A stretch of DNA of 64,000 nucleotides from Prosthecobacter vanneervenii (GCF_014203095.1 NZ_JACHIG010000001.1:682001-746000); one strand, 5' to 3'; counted from the first letter of the stretch, positions 9,747 through 19,899 are shown. Program-made: numbers and translations. The notes: generated by a model not told the origin, from the letters alone.

Positions 9747-11564
9747 TCAGACTATGGCAGCACGCGCATGGCCGGCCGAACGTTCCAGCCAGTGATCCAG
9801 CATGAAGACAGCCCAGCGTGTAAACCATGTGGGGTTTGTGAAAGGCAGCTTTTGAGTCGCAGCTGCAAACTCCTGCCCCCATTGCTGCTCAATCCACTTC
9901 TCAAAGGGAAATACAAACCCGCGTTTGGGCTGGTTTTTGATCCATTCAGGCACCTCCGGAACGGCATCCAAAAGCATCTGTTTACCTGCTCGAAGACGAA
10001 GCGATGCCGGCACTTTGGCAATCTTTTCAAAGAAAACTCGGTCAACAAGCGGAACCCTTAACTCCAGTCCCTGTGACATGCTCATGACATCACTGTCCCT
10101 CAGCAATTGGTTGCGCATATAAAGGGTGAGTTCACACTTGCTGACAGCGTTACGTATGTCCTCCACCTTGATATGATGATTCGGAAGCTCCGGCAGACTA
10201 TCGTACGAGCAATTCAAATATCGTGCAGCCAGCAGCTTTGCCGTGTGGAAGGAAAGTATGCCCCGAAAGGCTCGATAAGAATTTTTCACTGTGGGAGGGA
10301 GGCGCAGCATAGAACCAACACGCCTGAGTTTTGCAGAGTAGAAATTTCTTTCCAACGCCCAGCCAGCAATACCAGCTGCCAGAGGGATGCAGTGTGCTGC
10401 ACGATTCAGTGCATGAAGGCGAGGAACGGCATCAAAGCTTTTGTATCCAGCAAAGAGTTCGTCTCCTCCCAGGCCAGACAAGACTACTTTCATACCGCCC
10501 TGCCTCGCGAAAGCAGAAACAGCGTAGGTGTTGAAACCATCAACACTGGGCTGATCCATGGCTGACAGAAATCTGGCAAACAACTCCCCTCCCCTTTCGG
10601 CATTCAGACGCATTGCGTGATGATCTGCCCCGAAGTGTTTTGCAGTGCGTTCGGCAGGCGCGCTTTCATCCATACCGGCATCATCAACACCGATGGAAAA
10701 GGTGCTGATTTTGTGATGCCCTGACGCACGTGCCAGTGCCAGCACCGCAGTCGAATCGATGCCGCCGCTCAAGAAAATCCCAACCGGCACATCACTGACA
10801 AAGTGAGCGTCAATGCTTTCCATCAGCCCCTGCTTTACCGTTTCAACTGCATCCCCCCCACTCATTTCATCAGAGGTGAATGTCACACGCCAGTAGCAGC
10901 TTTTAGCACATCTTCCCTGCTCCCATATCAAATAATGACCAGCCTCAAGACAATGGACATCAGCCAGCAACGTGTGCGGCTCCTGCACAGACCCCATTTG
11001 AAAGTACCGCACCAATGCCTCAGCATCCAGCTGACTGCCTGCAAAACCAGACACCTGCAGAGCCTTCAATTCCGAGGCAAACGCCAGCCTTCCGCCTCTC
11101 GTGGTATAATAAAGAGGCTTGATGCCAAGTGGGTCTCTTGCAAGAAAGCAACGGCGGTTTTTTTCATCCCAAATGGCTAGTGCAAACATGCCTCTCAGCC
11201 TGGGCAGCATGGCTAGGCCATGTTTTTCATACAAGCGTAGAAGCACCTCGGTGTCCGAGTGACTGGCAAACGGCACCCCATCTCTTTCCAGTTCATTCCG
11301 AAGCTCTTTAAAGTTATAAATTTCCCCATTAAAGGTGATGTGAAAACGTCCGTCAGGTGTGTGCATCGGCTGATGACCACCGGGGGACAAATCAAGTATG
11401 GCCAGCCTCACATGCGCCAATCCGACAGTGCCCGATGCATTTATCCAGGTGCCGTTGTCATCGGGTCCACGATGCTTCAAGGAAGCAATAAGTTGCTGCA
11501 AAACTGCTGACAACTTGCCACCATCCATTTTTTCCGAGCTCAGCACTCCTGCGATGCCACACAT
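9747..11564 (-). CDS. asnB: asparagine synthase (glutamine-hydrolysing), AsnB family
   Basis: Two-domain amidotransferase of 605 residues. The class II glutaminase domain begins with Met-Cys2 (catalytic nucleophile after Met removal) in MCGIAGVL and includes HRGPDDNG and FNGEIYNF. The synthetase domain has the ATP-pyrophosphatase loop SGGIDST at residues 266-272 and GLGGDELFAGY. In polysaccharide loci such enzymes are thought to amidate uronic acids or aminoacyl groups rather than serve only free asparagine synthesis. That role is inferred here from its place between glycosyltransferases. Both active sites look intact. Confidence 0.9.
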   Translation of the reverse strand: MCGIAGVLSSEKMDGGKLSAVLQQLIASLKHRGPDDNGTWINASGTVGLAHVRLAILDLSPGGHQPMHTPDGRFHITFNGEIYNFKELRNELERDGVPFASHSDTEVLLRLYEKHGLAMLPRLRGMFALAIWDEKNRRCFLARDPLGIKPLYYTTRGGRLAFASELKALQVSGFAGSQLDAEALVRYFQMGSVQEPHTLLADVHCLEAGHYLIWEQGRCAKSCYWRVTFTSDEMSGGDAVETVKQGLMESIDAHFVSDVPVGIFLSGGIDSTAVLALARASGHHKISTFSIGVDDAGMDESAPAERTAKHFGADHHAMRLNAERGGELFARFLSAMDQPSVDGFNTYAVSAFARQGGMKVVLSGLGGDELFAGYKSFDAVPRLHALNRAAHCIPLAAGIAGWALERNFYSAKLRRVGSMLRLPPTVKNSYRAFRGILSFHTAKLLAARYLNCSYDSLPELPNHHIKVEDIRNAVSKCELTLYMRNQLLRDSDVMSMSQGLELRVPLVDRVFFEKIAKVPASLRLRAGKQMLLDAVPEVPEWIKNQPKRGFVFPFEKWIEQQWGQEFAAATQKLPFTNPTWFTRWAVFMLDHWLERSAGHARAAIV

Positions 11565-11577
11565 AATAACGCTAAAT

Positions 11578-13881
11578 TTAGAGCGATCGAACTGGAATTT
11601 TCACCCTCGCCTTATGCCTTTCCAGCACATCCGAAGCAGAAGCCATAAAGCGCCTTACACCTTGTTCTAGTGTATTGGATGAAACTACACGGCGGGCGTC
11701 ATTCTGCATGCGCTCAAATTCTTTGTCGGGCAGATTGAGCAGGTCAAGCATGGCATTTTTCAGCATGTCAGCTTCACCTGCTAAAATTAATCGTCCAGCA
11801 TGTCCTGATGAAAGAAACTCAATGGCCGCACCAGTGCGGTTCGTTCCGATCGCGGGCATACCAGAAGCAAGAGCCTCCACCAGAGCAAGCCCCCACCCAT
11901 CGTAGCGTGAGGGAAAACAGAAGATGCCACCTTGCGCATAACCGGAGGGAAGTTCGTCCCAGCTTTGAAAGCCAAGCCATACCACCTGGGAAGCAAACCT
12001 TTGCAACTGGCGTCGCAAAGCCACCTCGAGAGGTCCTGCCCCCATGAGAACAAGCCTCGCGTCAGGGCGCAGTTGAGCGACCTGGGTAAAAGCATCCGCC
12101 AAAATATCCCCCCCCTTGCGATGTGAGAAGACGCCCGAATAAAAAAATGTGCGCACGCGCGCAGAACGCAACGGCAACTCCATGAAGCGCCTGAGATTGG
12201 AGAAATAAGGAATGTTAGAGTAGCTGCGGCTGCCGCCAAATTCTCGCCGGTAGCCTTCAATCCCGAAATCCCCCACCGCCCAGATCGGGGCCGCATTACG
12301 ATGCAGTGGCTTGAGAAGTATCCACCGCGCAATGACCCCCCAAACGCCTGCCTGATAAGCGCCAGGACGCTCCCCCCAAAAGACCCAGGGACGACGCGTT
12401 TTCACACGCTCCCTGATCGCTCTCAGAGCAAAAATATCGGTGTAGAAATTGAATACAACCAAATCCGCAACACGGATTGCATCCAAAGCATCAAGCTTCA
12501 TATCCGGCGTCTCGGAAAGAATGAGATGGCTGTGAGAAATGCCAGGTAAAGCCCACTGCCGCTCTTTGTCCTGACTCGTGAGATAAATGATCTCCAAGTG
12601 ACATTCCTGTGATGCGGCAAGTGCATTGAAAAATTCAACCTGATAAGGAGATGTCAGTTGAGTCAAAATGACAATATGCGGCTTGGGAGCAACGATATCA
12701 TGACCACCAATTTCTTCAGATGAGGAGGCAGCAAATGATGGATCCTGAATAAGTCGTTCAACCACCCCCGCCATCATCGGGCCAACGCGTTGATAACCAA
12801 ACTTGCTGATCACCGCTGCGCGCAGCTCTTTCGGATGATTCCATAGCGCCTCAGTTGGCTTCTGCTCAAGGGCCAGGCCAATTTTTTCAGCGATCTCAAC
12901 TGAATCATGCGGGTCTACCAGCAGTCCCAGCCGACCTTGATCCAAAGCATCAACTGAGCCATCTAAATTTCCAGCGACCACTGGTTTTCCTGAGGCCATG
13001 GCCTCCAGAAAAACGATGCCGAACCCCTCTTTGCTGCTCGGCATGGCGAAAACATCGCACAATTTATAGTGATCAGGGAGTTCGGCTGTGGGGACATGCC
13101 CGGCAAAAACAACACAATCTTCCAAATTGGAAGCTTTCACGAGATCGCGCAAAAGTGGCATGTCATCACCAGATCCCACAATGAGGTACCGAAGTCCCGA
13201 AAACTTTTTCCGTAGACCGTCCAACCCCTGTAAAATTTGACGATGCCCCTTGTAGCGCTCTGCTACAACCAATCGGCTCACCGTCATTATCACCGGTTGG
13301 TCAGGCATTAGACCATAGCGCTGCAACAAGTAAGCAGGCTTGGGACCGATCGTAAACCTCGCTTCATCAAATGTGTTTGGCACCACGCTGATTCGACGAG
13401 GATCAAGACCATAAGAATCGACCACCACCGTCCGCGTGTGATTGCTGACCGCCATGAGATGATCTGCTGCACGCATGGCCCAGATACGAAGTCCGCCTCG
13501 TAGATTCCAGGCCTCAATTCCATGCAACACGCTCATCACAGGAATACCGCAAAGCCAGTGCAGCACGCGGACTGCCGGTTGGAAGTGAAGATGCGTGGTG
13601 AGCACGCATCGCGGACGCTCACGTAAACCGGCAGCAAGCCCTATGACCATCATCAGCAAAGTCCGCAATCTTTGAGGATACTTTGCCATTGAATCAAATT
13701 GCACCCCCTTTAATCGAAGAGGATCTGAATCCGAAGGAAGATCATTTTTGACAAAAACTCGAATCTTAATTCCCGGGAAAGCCTCGACAAGGGCTTGAAC
13801 ATAGACGCGTGAGAATGCTTGAATCCCCCCAGCTCCATCTTGAATTCCAGGGACCCAGACATGTATGGATTCAATACTCAT
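11578..13881 (-). CDS. bifunctional glycosyltransferase: two GT4 modules in one chain
   Basis: At 767 residues this is about twice the normal GT4 length. Module 1 (about 1-375) opens with PGIQDGAGGIQAFSRVY and has the E-x7-E donor signature in EGFGIVFLEAMASG (285-293). A Ser/Glu-rich linker at 382-397 leads to module 2 (about 400-767), which opens PHIVILTQLTSPYQVEFFNAL and carries the matching DGWGLALVEALASG (661-670). Each module looks complete, so the protein probably adds two successive sugars or two identical residues. The start overlaps the upstream GT2 stop by 11 bp, suggesting translational coupling. The fusion appears real: there is no stop or frame change between modules. Confidence 0.88.
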   Translation of the reverse strand: MSIESIHVWVPGIQDGAGGIQAFSRVYVQALVEAFPGIKIRVFVKNDLPSDSDPLRLKGVQFDSMAKYPQRLRTLLMMVIGLAAGLRERPRCVLTTHLHFQPAVRVLHWLCGIPVMSVLHGIEAWNLRGGLRIWAMRAADHLMAVSNHTRTVVVDSYGLDPRRISVVPNTFDEARFTIGPKPAYLLQRYGLMPDQPVIMTVSRLVVAERYKGHRQILQGLDGLRKKFSGLRYLIVGSGDDMPLLRDLVKASNLEDCVVFAGHVPTAELPDHYKLCDVFAMPSSKEGFGIVFLEAMASGKPVVAGNLDGSVDALDQGRLGLLVDPHDSVEIAEKIGLALEQKPTEALWNHPKELRAAVISKFGYQRVGPMMAGVVERLIQDPSFAASSSEEIGGHDIVAPKPHIVILTQLTSPYQVEFFNALAASQECHLEIIYLTSQDKERQWALPGISHSHLILSETPDMKLDALDAIRVADLVVFNFYTDIFALRAIRERVKTRRPWVFWGERPGAYQAGVWGVIARWILLKPLHRNAAPIWAVGDFGIEGYRREFGGSRSYSNIPYFSNLRRFMELPLRSARVRTFFYSGVFSHRKGGDILADAFTQVAQLRPDARLVLMGAGPLEVALRRQLQRFASQVVWLGFQSWDELPSGYAQGGIFCFPSRYDGWGLALVEALASGMPAIGTNRTGAAIEFLSSGHAGRLILAGEADMLKNAMLDLLNLPDKEFERMQNDARRVVSSNTLEQGVRRFMASASDVLERHKARVKIPVRSL

Positions 13882-14767
13882 ATTTCATGGTGGAGCTAAC
13901 AGGCCTGATCCTAACAGGTCTGTGGCGCAGCAGGAGCCAAGAAAAAGCTGCTGAGAATCGGACAGGGAAGCGCATTGGCAAATAATGCCGAAGGGCAGAT
14001 GGCAATTCAATGAATGTGGTCTTTAAAACCATCCACTCACCCAATAGAGCCAGCCTAAACATTCTACGGAAGACACTTCCAAATGCCTGCGGCAGCAGGA
14101 GCAACGGAAAGCGCAACAAAGGAAAAATTATCGTATTGATCATTATTGCAGCTTGAGTCTGTTCATCCTCTCTGGGAGCAGGAGGATGATCATGAAAAAC
14201 CCTTAACATGCCTGACTGCAGACACCGGCCGCCCAAGTCACAAAGCTGAATGCTTACATCAACTTCTTCCAGGTTGTACGCTACCGGCAGCCGCAGGTAT
14301 CCTTTTGTTTTTTGAAACCATGCACGATTCATCAAATGGCCACACCCCGGATAGTAGGCTTGCAGCCAAAAATCCGATTCATTCAGATTTTCAAACGGAA
14401 GAATGGAAGCACAAAAAACAGCAAGATCAGGAAATCTTGTGATCAAACTCCATGCCCTTGCAAAATAATCCACATCGTGTGGGAAAGAGTCATCATCAAA
14501 ATGTGCAACCCAATCATAACGAGCCTCCTGCATCATCTTGTTCCTAGCTCCGCCAGGGCCAATCAAAGAATCCGAGTGCAGCACCCTCACTGAAGGAAAT
14601 TCTGTCTCAACAAGTGAGCGCAAGCTATTGTCGTTACCATCCAAATGGACCAGAATTTCCGCCGGAGCAGGATGACAAGCATGCAGACGCTCTAGAGTCG
14701 AACGCAACTCAGCACTACGCCTGCAGGCCGGGACGGCTACAGAGATTGCCACAATCCTATTACTCAT
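13871..14767 (-). CDS. GT2-family glycosyltransferase
   Basis: Inverting GT-A glycosyltransferase of 298 residues. The N-terminus ISVAVPACRRSAELRSTLERL is typical of GT2. The metal- and nucleotide-binding acidic cluster is DDD at 91-93 in VAHFDDDSFP, preceded by GPGGARNKMMQEA, the usual acceptor loop. The C-terminal third is more hydrophobic (FPLLLLPQAFGSVFRRMF) and may associate with the membrane. It lies 6 bp after the polymerase gene and overlaps the double glycosyltransferase by 11 bp. Base composition begins to turn AT-richer here. Confidence 0.87.
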   Translation of the reverse strand: MSNRIVAISVAVPACRRSAELRSTLERLHACHPAPAEILVHLDGNDNSLRSLVETEFPSVRVLHSDSLIGPGGARNKMMQEARYDWVAHFDDDSFPHDVDYFARAWSLITRFPDLAVFCASILPFENLNESDFWLQAYYPGCGHLMNRAWFQKTKGYLRLPVAYNLEEVDVSIQLCDLGGRCLQSGMLRVFHDHPPAPREDEQTQAAIMINTIIFPLLRFPLLLLPQAFGSVFRRMFRLALLGEWMVLKTTFIELPSALRHYLPMRFPVRFSAAFSWLLLRHRPVRIRPVSSTMKYEY

Positions 14768-14773
14768 CGATTG

Positions 14774-16246
14774 TCACCCTCTGAGCGCTGGTCGCTGCTG
14801 ACGACTCTCGCGCGTCATACATTGCCGTCGCGCACCTTCACGATGAGAGGACATCTGCAGCGAGCCTGGACGGCGCTTCACTAAATTCTCCATTCGAGGG
14901 ATGAGGCAAAAACCCCAAGTTGCGCACAAAAAAATGTTTGCCGTATGATTCAGCACCATCTGATTGGTTAATTGCAGGAGATGATAGCAGAAAAAGCCGA
15001 GCGCGAGAGAACGAAATATAGAAGGCTGTGTCAGACTAAATGCTTTAAAACAATGGATAAGCATCATCACACGAAAGGCATACCACATAATAAAAGCAGG
15101 CCATCCTAACTCTGCGAGACACTGACCAATTTCATTGTCATAATAGGGACACTCTTTTTTAATCGGCGCAATCTTAAGCGCCCGCCTTATCCCAAGAGCT
15201 GCTGGGTGTGAGGTTCCTATACCAAACCCCATCAGATCAACCTCTTCAGCTGCAGCTCGAATAGCAGCTAAGTGATGAAGATAGGCGCGTCCTTGAACCG
15301 TGTCTCCTGCTGTCTTACGCCGCACCTCAAACGCGTCGAAGGCCTTTTTGAAGAAGACTCCAACGCCTGCGCTGGCCACAGCGAAACCCATGATTAGATA
15401 GAATAAAGAGCCTTTGGCTCTTCCAACCCTGCTCACTGCCGAAGTCATGCCAACAAGCGTGCCAACAGCCACCAAACTGAAAACTGCTGTTCGCGAACCC
15501 GTCATGAAGGCATTTCCCAACAGTAATGGCAGGTTGCCAAATAATAATAACATACGCTTTCGCCCTTCCATAGCTGTAAGAAGGCAAATGGAAATGATAA
15601 AAAACACAAGCACAAACACATTGTGTCCACCAATGTAAGAAAAGGTGCCAGTGATTCGTGCGCGCACCGCAGCGCCTGCACCAAACGTAGCCACATCCTT
15701 AACGCCAGCCAAATCACTGGTTGCATAAGTGTTTATAGGGGAATCAGGGCCAGCAAAAAACTGCGCAACTCCGAGCAAGCAGATTGGGATAGCGAACAAA
15801 GAGTAATTGAACAACAACTTTGTCATGTGTTGCTCATTGCGAAACAAAAGCGGCACCATGAAGGCCAATGGCACATAATAGAGATAGATTTTCAACCCAT
15901 AAACAGCCAGCAGAAGCGAACCAATATTTACGTTTGCGGCCCCAAAAACGCTCAATGTTATACAGACACAAGCAATGAAGGTTCCAGGTATTCGCAGACG
16001 CCAAGCTCGAATATCAGGATCAGGAAACATGAAAAACTTAATGTATGCCCCTAGCAGAATGATATCCTTGAAAAAGTACACTAGCTCTGACCCTTGGGGG
16101 AAGACCCATTTGCGGATGGCACCTTCTAAAAGCGCAACTATGAGCGCCGCGTGAACCGCTCTCCGCCAGTTCATCATGGCTAGAAAGATAATGACTACGG
16201 CGCCAAAAGCACCTAATGTCATCATCTGTGAAATTGAAAGCTTCAT
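14774..16246 (-). CDS. Wzy-like O-antigen polymerase / ligase-family membrane protein
   Basis: Polytopic inner-membrane protein of 490 residues with about ten to twelve hydrophobic segments and a larger loop in the second half (roughly residues 300-370, charged, GRAYLHHLAAIRAAAEEVDLMGFG). This is the layout of the O-antigen polymerase/ligase superfamily. Members polymerise lipid-linked repeat units in the periplasm or attach the finished chain to lipid A core. The neighbourhood of a Wzx-like flippase argues for polymerase, but sequence cannot separate polymerase from ligase. It is preceded by 370 bp of AT-rich non-coding DNA, so it is probably the first gene of its transcript. The symbol is left blank because the role is not settled. 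Confidence 0.8.
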   Translation of the reverse strand: MKLSISQMMTLGAFGAVVIIFLAMMNWRRAVHAALIVALLEGAIRKWVFPQGSELVYFFKDIILLGAYIKFFMFPDPDIRAWRLRIPGTFIACVCITLSVFGAANVNIGSLLLAVYGLKIYLYYVPLAFMVPLLFRNEQHMTKLLFNYSLFAIPICLLGVAQFFAGPDSPINTYATSDLAGVKDVATFGAGAAVRARITGTFSYIGGHNVFVLVFFIISICLLTAMEGRKRMLLLFGNLPLLLGNAFMTGSRTAVFSLVAVGTLVGMTSAVSRVGRAKGSLFYLIMGFAVASAGVGVFFKKAFDAFEVRRKTAGDTVQGRAYLHHLAAIRAAAEEVDLMGFGIGTSHPAALGIRRALKIAPIKKECPYYDNEIGQCLAELGWPAFIMWYAFRVMMLIHCFKAFSLTQPSIFRSLALGFFCYHLLQLTNQMVLNHTANIFLCATWGFCLIPRMENLVKRRPGSLQMSSHREGARRQCMTRESRQQRPALRG

Positions 16247-16616
16247 ATCTCAGAATTAAATTTTTTAAAATTTTTTCCAGCTAGGTTATTGCCTGGGCAT
16301 GCAGATAGTTAGATCTGCTGCATATCAAATTTGATATTATACATTAAAATTCAGCACATTAATCAATACCTCTGAGCTAGATGTAGAAAACACAAACAAC
16401 TTGAAGAATATCGATTGCAACAACAAATTATACCTCAGATATACTCACCAATACTTTTGTAAATATTATTTTTAACTAGATGTTTGCATGCACTTAATCA
16501 CCAAGGTGCCAGATCAACCCAGAAGGTTCAAACAAACACTAGAAGCGAGAAAAATGAATATTAAACATATACGCGCCTCAATTATTGAACGTCAATCTGT
16601 GACCTCAACTAATCAC
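16247..16616. other. AT-rich intergenic region upstream of the Wzy-like gene
   Basis: 370 bp with strikingly low GC and many A/T runs. A 64-codon plus-strand frame at 16488-16682 overlaps the methyltransferase gene and looks random. The region probably carries the promoter for the minus-strand transcript starting at the polymerase gene, but no pair of promoter hexamers could be chosen with confidence. Confidence 0.6.
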
Positions 16617-17342
16617 TCACAATCTTCGGCTGGCTATGGTATCAAAAGCAAGATGAACAAACGAAAAGCCTCGCTCAGCTAGCCGAGCTTCGATGATTTT
16701 ATTTTTTTCACCTTGATGAGTGTGCTCGAAAACAATTAAGCGCGGATTTACACGCTCAAATTCAAGATTAGAGATGATGTTTTCTTCGTGGCCTTCGCAG
16801 TCCATGAACAAGCAGTCGAAGCGGTTAAAACCATGACGCTCCATCACCTGCTCAACTGTGCATACAGGAATGATGATTTCCCGAATACATCCGTTCGCAG
16901 ATTCATTACTTTTGAGTGATGACAGCAGTTTTTCGCGCGTGAAACTGGCGAGCATAGTAAGCTCCATAGAATCTTTGCGGGTTGCAAGATACTCAGGAGC
17001 GTATGTATAGAAAGGCAACTGACCAGCAGGATAGCCAATCGCACTGTTTTCAGGAATGACCTGAGAATAAAAACGATAGTTCCTGCGTAAAGACTCAAAG
17101 TATTCTGGAACCGGCTCCGCAGCAACACCACGGGCATTTCGACGGATCATGAACTCCCGATAGGGATCCTTAGAAACTCCATCATTGGCACCGATTTGAA
17201 GAAAAGTGAAGGGACTGCCGACTGGCAGATGCTTTTTCAACTCCCTGTAAATAGGGGATGCATCTCGACAACGACGATTGACACGATTAAGCAGATCAAA
17301 CAATACAGGGTAACGTCTAAGCCATTGGGCCAAAGCACTCAT
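16617..17342 (-). CDS. FkbM-like SAM-dependent methyltransferase
   Basis: Class I methyltransferase of 241 residues related to the FkbM family. The SAM-binding motif is LQIGANDGVSKDP at residues 48-60, an acidic strand end follows in GVAAEPVP, and the later family motif is LFMDCEGHEENII at about 178-190, ending in a strand LIVFEHTHQGE. FkbM proteins O-methylate sugars or polyketides, here presumably a glycan residue. It is flanked on both sides by AT-rich non-coding DNA, so it seems transcriptionally isolated from its neighbours. The acceptor is unknown. Confidence 0.82.
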   Translation of the reverse strand: MSALAQWLRRYPVLFDLLNRVNRRCRDASPIYRELKKHLPVGSPFTFLQIGANDGVSKDPYREFMIRRNARGVAAEPVPEYFESLRRNYRFYSQVIPENSAIGYPAGQLPFYTYAPEYLATRKDSMELTMLASFTREKLLSSLKSNESANGCIREIIIPVCTVEQVMERHGFNRFDCLFMDCEGHEENIISNLEFERVNPRLIVFEHTHQGEKNKIIEARLAERGFSFVHLAFDTIASRRL

Positions 17343-17634
17343 TAGTAAGGGTATTGAAATTTAAAACCACATCTACATTCGATTTGAAAGATATTTAGAG
17401 AGTTTTTAATTATGTTTCCATAAAAAAATATAACTATAAGTCTAATATCAAAGCCCTTTACATTCGACATGTGAATTGATCTAGACCAGTCTATCTTCAC
17501 TCATTGCCTTCAGACCGCCGCACTGCCACTTTCGACAATGAGTTCCAGCACTCCTTATTTGCCAAATGGGCTTACTTGCATGTGTGGGGCATTGCATTAT
17601 ACTCACTATACCAATAAATTTAGTCATTAAGTGT
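17343..17634. other. AT-rich intergenic region
   Basis: 292 bp, AT-rich, between the 17.6 kb glycosyltransferase and the methyltransferase. A 72-codon minus-strand frame (17481-17699) contains a few Cys and Trp residues but matches no convincing family and overlaps the end of the glycosyltransferase. Nothing else is recognised. Confidence 0.55.
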
Positions 17635-18663
17635 TTATGTCTTCTGCGCGCACTGCTGGAATACTTGCAAATAACGCCGCGCAATTTGTGAAGAATCATG
17701 CAAAGCCAAATGTTTTTCAGTGGCGACAGGCTCTGACAAGTTGTTATGCGGTCCCCTTAGTACTTGGTTGATGACACCGGCCAATGCACGATAATCATCG
17801 TTCGGGAAAGTGATTCCGCATGCGCCAATGGCTTCAGGCAACCCCCCGCCACTGGAGCCTATAACAGTGCACCCACAAGCAATACCCTCCAATGCAACAA
17901 CCCCAAAAGGCTCATTCCACCGTGAGGGAACCACCATGATGCGATGTTCGTTTAGCAGACTTACCAGCGCCTCACCAGATTGTGCTCCACAAAAACGGAC
18001 CTGTGAGTCAAGATGCAGTTTCAACACTTGATCCTCCAATTCAAACTGAGCGGGACCCGAGCCGATGATACTCAGGCTGGGAGTAACCCCTTGCTCACGC
18101 AAATGAGCCAGTGCGTTCAAAAGCAAGTCACAGCCTTTATCCGAAACCAAGCGTCCCAGAAAAACAAGATCACGGTTACGCAGAACCTCCGGTAATAGTC
18201 GAAACAATTGTTGGTCGTAGGGATTGGGAATGACATAGCCGTTGAGACCGAGAAACCGATCTACAGCCTGACTACATGAAATGTTGGCAGATGCATAATG
18301 AGCAAGCGCTTTTTTAATGCGGTCGAGAAGTTTGACCGGATGCCCAGGATTTTCATACCAAATTTGATGGGTGACAACCCAAGATGGTCTCCGTGAACCA
18401 CAAAATAACAATGGCAGCAGTCCCCATAAGCTAATGTTTGCGAAAATAACAACGTCCGCGGCTCTATATGCAGCAACAGTTGCTAGAAAACCTGGTCGGC
18501 GAAGTACGCAAAATGAAAAGACATCCGGCTTAGGATTAGGAGTATCAGTAATAACGGTGACCTGATGCCCCATGCTAACCCATTCCGTAGCAAGCACCTG
18601 GACGACCGTTTCAACACCTCCCAGCCGTGGGTGAAAATACGGGGAATAAACCACCAATCGCAT
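17635..18663 (-). CDS. GT4-family glycosyltransferase
   Basis: GT-B glycosyltransferase of 342 residues from ATG 18663 (MRLVVYSPYFHPRLGGVE, a standard GT4 beginning with the Gly-Gly loop). The donor domain has LVFLGRLVSDKGCDLLLNAL, and the E-x7-E signature is in EPFGVVALEGIACGCTVIGS. An upstream ATG at 18708 overlaps the previous stop as ATGA and would add 15 residues. Coupling favours it while homology favours 18663, so the start is uncertain. It ends the run of genes reaching back to the Wzx-like flippase. Confidence 0.86.
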   Translation of the reverse strand: MRLVVYSPYFHPRLGGVETVVQVLATEWVSMGHQVTVITDTPNPKPDVFSFCVLRRPGFLATVAAYRAADVVIFANISLWGLLPLLFCGSRRPSWVVTHQIWYENPGHPVKLLDRIKKALAHYASANISCSQAVDRFLGLNGYVIPNPYDQQLFRLLPEVLRNRDLVFLGRLVSDKGCDLLLNALAHLREQGVTPSLSIIGSGPAQFELEDQVLKLHLDSQVRFCGAQSGEALVSLLNEHRIMVVPSRWNEPFGVVALEGIACGCTVIGSSGGGLPEAIGACGITFPNDDYRALAGVINQVLRGPHNNLSEPVATEKHLALHDSSQIARRYLQVFQQCAQKT

Positions 18664-18704
18664 TGAAGAAAGAGCTTTATTCGGTGTGAAGCACGGCCGA
18701 AGGG

Positions 18705-19892
18705 TCATGCCAGCAGCTTGAAATATTCTTCTCTCATCGTTTCCCGGAAACGTTTCGGTGTGAATTGCCGCGCAAATGCTCTGGACAATGAAGCATCAAG
18801 TGAGAGCTTTTCAGGATTATCCAGATAATAGTGTAGCTTGGCGGCAATGGCGTTACTATTGAGTGCTGACACACGCCACGCAGGATCAGGTACCGGAGCA
18901 CCGCAATTTTCCGTTAGAATCACTGGAATACCACACGCCATAGCTTCCACAGCCACCCAGCCAAAGGCATCTGCTACTGAAGGCAAAACCATTAAATCGC
19001 TCTCTGAATAGAGTTCACGCAGGCGATTTTTTGTTACGGCGCCAACTGCTTTGAGCTTTGCCTTGCCAACTTGGTCTGGAATCGGAAATTGGCCAGTAGG
19101 ACGTCCGGCCAGTGTCAGCTGAACAGGTGCATTCAACTTTTTCAACGCCTCAAATAGAAATGGCAATCCCTTGCGGAACGAGAGCTCTCCAACGAACAAC
19201 AGCTTGAGCGGAGAATTCACAGGCTTGGAATGCGGTTTCTCATGAGGGTGCCAAAAATCAACATCAACCCATAACGGGTTTACCAAAATTTTGTCTGGCG
19301 AAACACCTTGAGATATAAAGCTTTCTTTTTGAAAGTCAGAATACACCATCAAGTGTTCCGCCAGAGCATATTCTTCGATTTTGCGCTCGATCATTGCAGG
19401 TCCGTCTGAAAAACCCTCCCATTTCATTCCGGCACGATCAGCTGCTTCTTTCATCAACAAATCCAAGGCAACAGGATGCAGTTGTGGACAATCATGCAAA
19501 CTACGAATTCCGAGGCTACGAGCTACTTTAAGCGATTCCAGTGCACAACGCTCTGTTGTGACCAGTGCAGAAGGTGGAGATTTGTGAAGATGCTTGGCGT
19601 AGGATTTATCAAACCATGCAAACATCTGCATAGACTCTAAATCACCGCCGAATCGCTGGCGTAGAGCATTCGCCAGCAATGGCCAAGGATTTTCATGAAC
19701 ATATTTGACATCCAATCCGTCAATTCTCCTATTACGCAAACGCTCACGGCCAAATAGGCGGCTTGCCGCCCCACCCCAGCACCCTGGGGCGTCATAGACG
19801 GAACAATAAAATTCGCGCAAAAGCCCTATTTCTTGAGCGGCAAGTGCACATTCAAAGGCGGTGTGAACGCCAGAATAAACCACATCAATCAT
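18705..19892 (-). CDS. GT4-family glycosyltransferase
   Basis: GT-B glycosyltransferase of 395 residues. The N-terminal domain is divergent (MIDVVYSGVHTAFECALAAQ), but the donor domain is clear: LLFVGELSFRKGLPFLFEALKKL, then SDLMVLPSVADAFGWVAVEAMACGIPVILT with the E-x7-E-like spacing. The gene follows the 19.9 kb gene by 7 bp and may overlap the next by 4 bp, so it is co-translated with its neighbours. The sugar specificity is unknown. Confidence 0.84.
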   Translation of the reverse strand: MIDVVYSGVHTAFECALAAQEIGLLREFYCSVYDAPGCWGGAASRLFGRERLRNRRIDGLDVKYVHENPWPLLANALRQRFGGDLESMQMFAWFDKSYAKHLHKSPPSALVTTERCALESLKVARSLGIRSLHDCPQLHPVALDLLMKEAADRAGMKWEGFSDGPAMIERKIEEYALAEHLMVYSDFQKESFISQGVSPDKILVNPLWVDVDFWHPHEKPHSKPVNSPLKLLFVGELSFRKGLPFLFEALKKLNAPVQLTLAGRPTGQFPIPDQVGKAKLKAVGAVTKNRLRELYSESDLMVLPSVADAFGWVAVEAMACGIPVILTENCGAPVPDPAWRVSALNSNAIAAKLHYYLDNPEKLSLDASLSRAFARQFTPKRFRETMREEYFKLLA

Positions 19893-19899
19893 GCCAGCT

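Noticed and set aside
17481-17699. Cys/Trp-containing short frame resembling a transposase N-terminus
   Set aside because: The zinc-finger-like spacing does not match IS1595-type proteins, and no further transposase or terminal repeats are present.
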